Below are positions 61,558-64,000 of a stretch of 64,000 bases of DNA, piece by piece. Below the pieces are notes generated by a model. The model was not told the DNA's origin. It did not search any database and saw only the letters and a program-made list of their open reading frames with translations. This stretch comes from Viscum album (Eukaryota; Streptophyta; Magnoliopsida; Santalales; Viscaceae). The translations under genes and the position numbers were made by a program. How positions within the stretch are numbered: the stretch's first letter is position 1; every line of letters starts with the position of its first letter. The stretch spans positions 1,756,308,772 to 1,756,372,771 of the forward strand of contig OY728165.1 of the NCBI GenBank assembly GCA_963277665.1, in the 5' to 3' direction.

Positions 61558-61713
61558 TTGAGAAACCATATTTTACTTAATATTTTTTAGTTATAAAATG
61601 ATGTTGTGAATTTAGTTTCTATCCAACCATGGTTTGAGTGACACGTGTACATGTCCCTATGAAATTCATGGAAAAATTTGACCATTGGAGGAGGGAGCTT
61701 GACGTTGAAGATT

Positions 61714-61728
61714 TTCATATAAATAGGT
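61714..61728 (+). promoter_or_regulatory. TATA-like sequence of the copia LTR
   Basis: TTCATATAAATAGGTG, followed by a GATCTCACAAC segment ~20 bases on. The position, ~750 bases before the LTR end, fits a promoter at the U3/R boundary. Confidence 0.5.
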
Positions 61729-62470
61729 GATCATTTGACTGATCTCACAACAATTGTGAACTAAGACATGTTGATCAATCTAGATATTACATGCTGCTGA
61801 TGTAATTTCTAGAGGGAGAAACTCACATTCCTTGTGTGTACTGAACATCTTGTTTATAATTGCTTCATGCTACATCAAATTTTGTTGAGTAAATTCAAGG
61901 TATTCTGGTGATAGGAAGATCGAGGTTCTGACTATCTTGAAGTTTCTTTCCTTCTAAGATTGCAAGACACACTCCAATAATACAATATAGGGCTTACTCT
62001 GGTGTGGGTAGGACATACATTTATGAAATTATAAATCAAGAGACCTTTATCAAAGGTTGTTGGATACCCTACTCTTTGGGGTTAAAAATTTTTATACATG
62101 TTACTTGTATTGTTTCATGTTTGTTTTCCTCTGCAGTTTGATTGATAAGGAAAGTATAACTATCTTATTATTTATCTTACTTGTATACTATGATTAGTAA
62201 AATTAAATACTCTTTCAGGTAAAATATTTTTCCTCATAATCTTTACTTATGTTTTATTTATAGAACCATATTTCTGGAATCTAGAATGTTTGTAGAACTA
62301 AGAGGTCTTATGAATTTACCTAGATTAACTTTGTTGAACATGGTTTTACTCTAGGATTAAAATGAATGTTTTAAAACCAACATTTAAGGTTCCAAGGTAA
62401 TTTTTTAAAGTATACAATTCACTCCCATAATGTATATTAATAAACTACATCATTATTTCGATCCTACAAT

Positions 62471-62484
62471 TTGTATCAGAGGAG
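62471..62484 (+). other. Primer-binding site of the copia element
   Basis: TTGTATCAGAGGAG, two bases after the LTR end. One change (G to T) from the TGGTATCAGAG site. Confidence 0.75.
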
Positions 62485-62636
62485 GTCTCTGAAATACATA
62501 TATTCACGTATATGTCTTCTTGCTCACATTTTCATTGTTCTATATTTTACATTCATATGATGTTTTTATCCAAATTTACAAAATTTTATTACTAACAATT
62601 TTGTGTGAAATGATATTTTTCTTTGAGATTGAAGGA

Positions 62637-64000
62637 ATGAATTTTGGTTCAATTGATAATTATAATACTACTAGACCACATTTATTTTATGGGTATGATT
62701 ATGAATATTGGAGAGATCATATAAAGACTATTTTTTATTAATAATGGAGTGGACAACTTTGTTCTTTTGAATGGAGATTACACGATTCCTGATAATGAAG
62801 TCAGAACTTTTAAGAATCAAGAAAAGTCCTAATACCAACTTAACTATAAAGTAATCATTATATTGTTGTGTTCCATGTCCGGGATTATATATATTCAAAT
62901 TTATTCTTGTGACGCAGAAAATTGTATTTTGAAGAAGCTTAAAGACACTCACATTGGAACTTCCAATGTTATTGAAACTAGAAGAGATATTCTTATAGAT
63001 GAGTATCATGGTTTTTCCCTTCCTTGTGGAGACCCTATATGTAATGTACAGAAGAGATTTATGACTATATTCAATAGCTTACTATCCATGGTTGAAAAAT
63101 GATTAGATGATGGAGAACTTGTGGATAATATTATAGACAACATTCCTAATGAGTGTGAATCAAATAGAACACCTATTGACGAGAATAGAAAAGTCTCACA
63201 GATTACACTTGATTATATTTTTAAAACACTTCATCCACATGAGACTAGAATTAAACGATATTCTGACAATATTAAGATGAAGAATGGGAATTGATGTTTT
63301 GCTTTTACAAATACCTCTAATCATATGAAAGCCAAGACCCCTGAGAGAGTTACAAGATCAAAATCTAAGAAGCTCATTGTTTTACCTAAATTGAGTGATA
63401 GTGAAAATTCTGAGAATGAATTAGATAATCTTGCTCGAAGGATGAACAAGATTATTGGGAAGAAATATTTTCAGTATGGATATAATAAAAAATAATGAAA
63501 GGACAAGAAAGCCTCTAAAGTCACTTGTTATGAATGCATAAGAGAAGTGCATATAAGGACAGATTGTCCTATGTTTAAGAGAAAAGATAGAAGGGGAAAG
63601 AATTCTTAGAGGAATAGATACCAATAATACAAATCTAAACCTAATAATGTTTTGATAGCTAATGACACCTGGAGTTCCAGTGGTGGTGACTCTTCTGATG
63701 AATCCTCAGAGTCCGAATCTTTTGGACAGAAAAATCATGGCCTAATAGCCAAACTACCTATTGAAAATTATTATTTAATTTCTAAGGTATATAATGGTGA
63801 ATAAATCACCAATGTATCCATGAATTCTAATTTTAGTGATAGAATATATTATGAATCCTCGGATGAAGAATCTTCTTTTGATTAAGATAATACATTGCAG
63901 ACCAATAAATAAGTTTCTAGGTTTTCTATGATTCTTGAGAATGAAAATTATAAAGTCAAGAAAAATAATGACAAGTAAAATTCTAGGATTTCTATTCATT
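62637..64000 (+). pseudogene. Copia gag pseudogene (right end beyond window)
   Basis: It starts MNFGSIDNYNTTRPHLFYG, the usual opening of copia gag, where the polyprotein meets the substrate-like motif followed by YEYWRDHIKTIF. A TAA at about 62739 and a frameshift before 62749 separate this from the rest. The body shows KKLKDTHIGTSNVIETRRD (about 62935), FMTIFNSLLSMVEK (about 63058), PNECESNRTPIDENRKVSQI (about 63145-63200), a Ser/Glu-rich stretch, then the zinc knuckle CYECIREVHIRTDC (63526-63567) and a basic FKRKDRRGK. Further stops occur at about 63102, 63293, 63495 and later. Protease and pol would lie beyond 64000. Confidence 0.8.
63526..63567 (+). other. Copia gag CCHC zinc knuckle
   Basis: C-YE-C-IREV-H-IRTD-C keeps exact CX2CX4HX4C spacing. 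Confidence 0.82.

Larger units (their letters stand above)
60936..62468 (+). mobile_element. 5' LTR of the copia element
   Basis: About 1.5 kb if the start is right. It contains a palindromic GGAAAATTTTCC-like opening, a 23-bp minisatellite, a TATA-like sequence at 61716, a GGGGTTAAAAA segment near 62079 and ends CCTACA. Confidence 0.55.
60936..64000 (+). mobile_element. 5' end of a SIRE/Maximus-like Ty1/copia element
   Basis: An LTR, a Met-type primer site and a gag with one zinc knuckle run off the right edge of the window. Gag text (below) fits SIRE/Maximus-type copia gag. LTR start TGAAGGAAAA at 60936 is a guess from the TG start and the GGAAAATTTTCC-type opening; the end CCTACA at 62468 is firmer because the primer site follows. 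Stops and a frameshift show decay. Confidence 0.72.

Noticed and set aside
1..64000. tRNA, rRNA or CRISPR arrays
   Set aside because: No cloverleaf with TTC-loop and anticodon context, no rRNA core words and no regular short repeat with unique spacers were seen. The only regular short array (61142-61557) has no spacers.

Overview
This window looks like heterochromatic, strongly AT-rich intergenic DNA from a flowering plant. I see no intact host gene, rRNA, tRNA or CRISPR array. Almost everything recognisable is LTR-retrotransposon sequence, old and full of stops and frameshifts. The plant assignment rests on the element types: Ty3/gypsy elements with LTRs over 3 kb and initiator-tRNA-Met-type primer sites, a SIRE/Maximus-like Ty1/copia gag, and LTR-in-LTR nesting. 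I cannot name the species.

Layout. (1) 1-136: AT-rich flank. (2) 137-1137: last third of a gypsy LTR. (3) 1138-1262: tail of an older AT-rich LTR, here called LTR-A. (4) 1263-1446: a remnant with a primer-site-like and a polypurine-like sequence. (5) 1447-1735 plus 15573-18845: a second copy, LTR-B, interrupted by (6) gypsy element 1 at 1736-15567, which has both LTRs, a 5-bp target duplication AATAA, gag, protease, RT, RNase H and integrase remnants, and a 2.7-kb internal tandem duplication. (7) 18846-42605: decayed AT-rich DNA with a probable solo LTR (21394-25776), a few orphan ORFs and a possible Tat/Ogre-type primer site. (8) 42606-50310, minus strand: gypsy element 2, related to element 1, lacking most of pol and the last ~1 kb of its 3' LTR. 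(9) 50311-53727, minus strand: the main body of LTR-A. (10) 53728-60935: decayed AT-rich DNA. (11) 60936-64000: 5' end of a copia element, with an LTR containing a 23-bp minisatellite, a primer site and a broken gag, running off the window.

The main result is a large inversion that can be read from the sequence. The gypsy-2 3' LTR stops at 42606, and exactly the missing part lies on the opposite strand at 137-1137. The DNA after it (1138 onward) matches the stretch of LTR-B that should follow the gypsy-2 insertion site in LTR-A. Re-inverting 137-42605 restores one LTR, restores LTR-A, gives a near-matching 5-bp target duplication, and puts both gypsy elements in the same orientation. The inferred order of events is: LTR-A/LTR-B array, then independent gypsy insertions into each LTR, then local duplications and deletions, then a ~42.5-kb inversion (or an assembly mis-join that mimics one).
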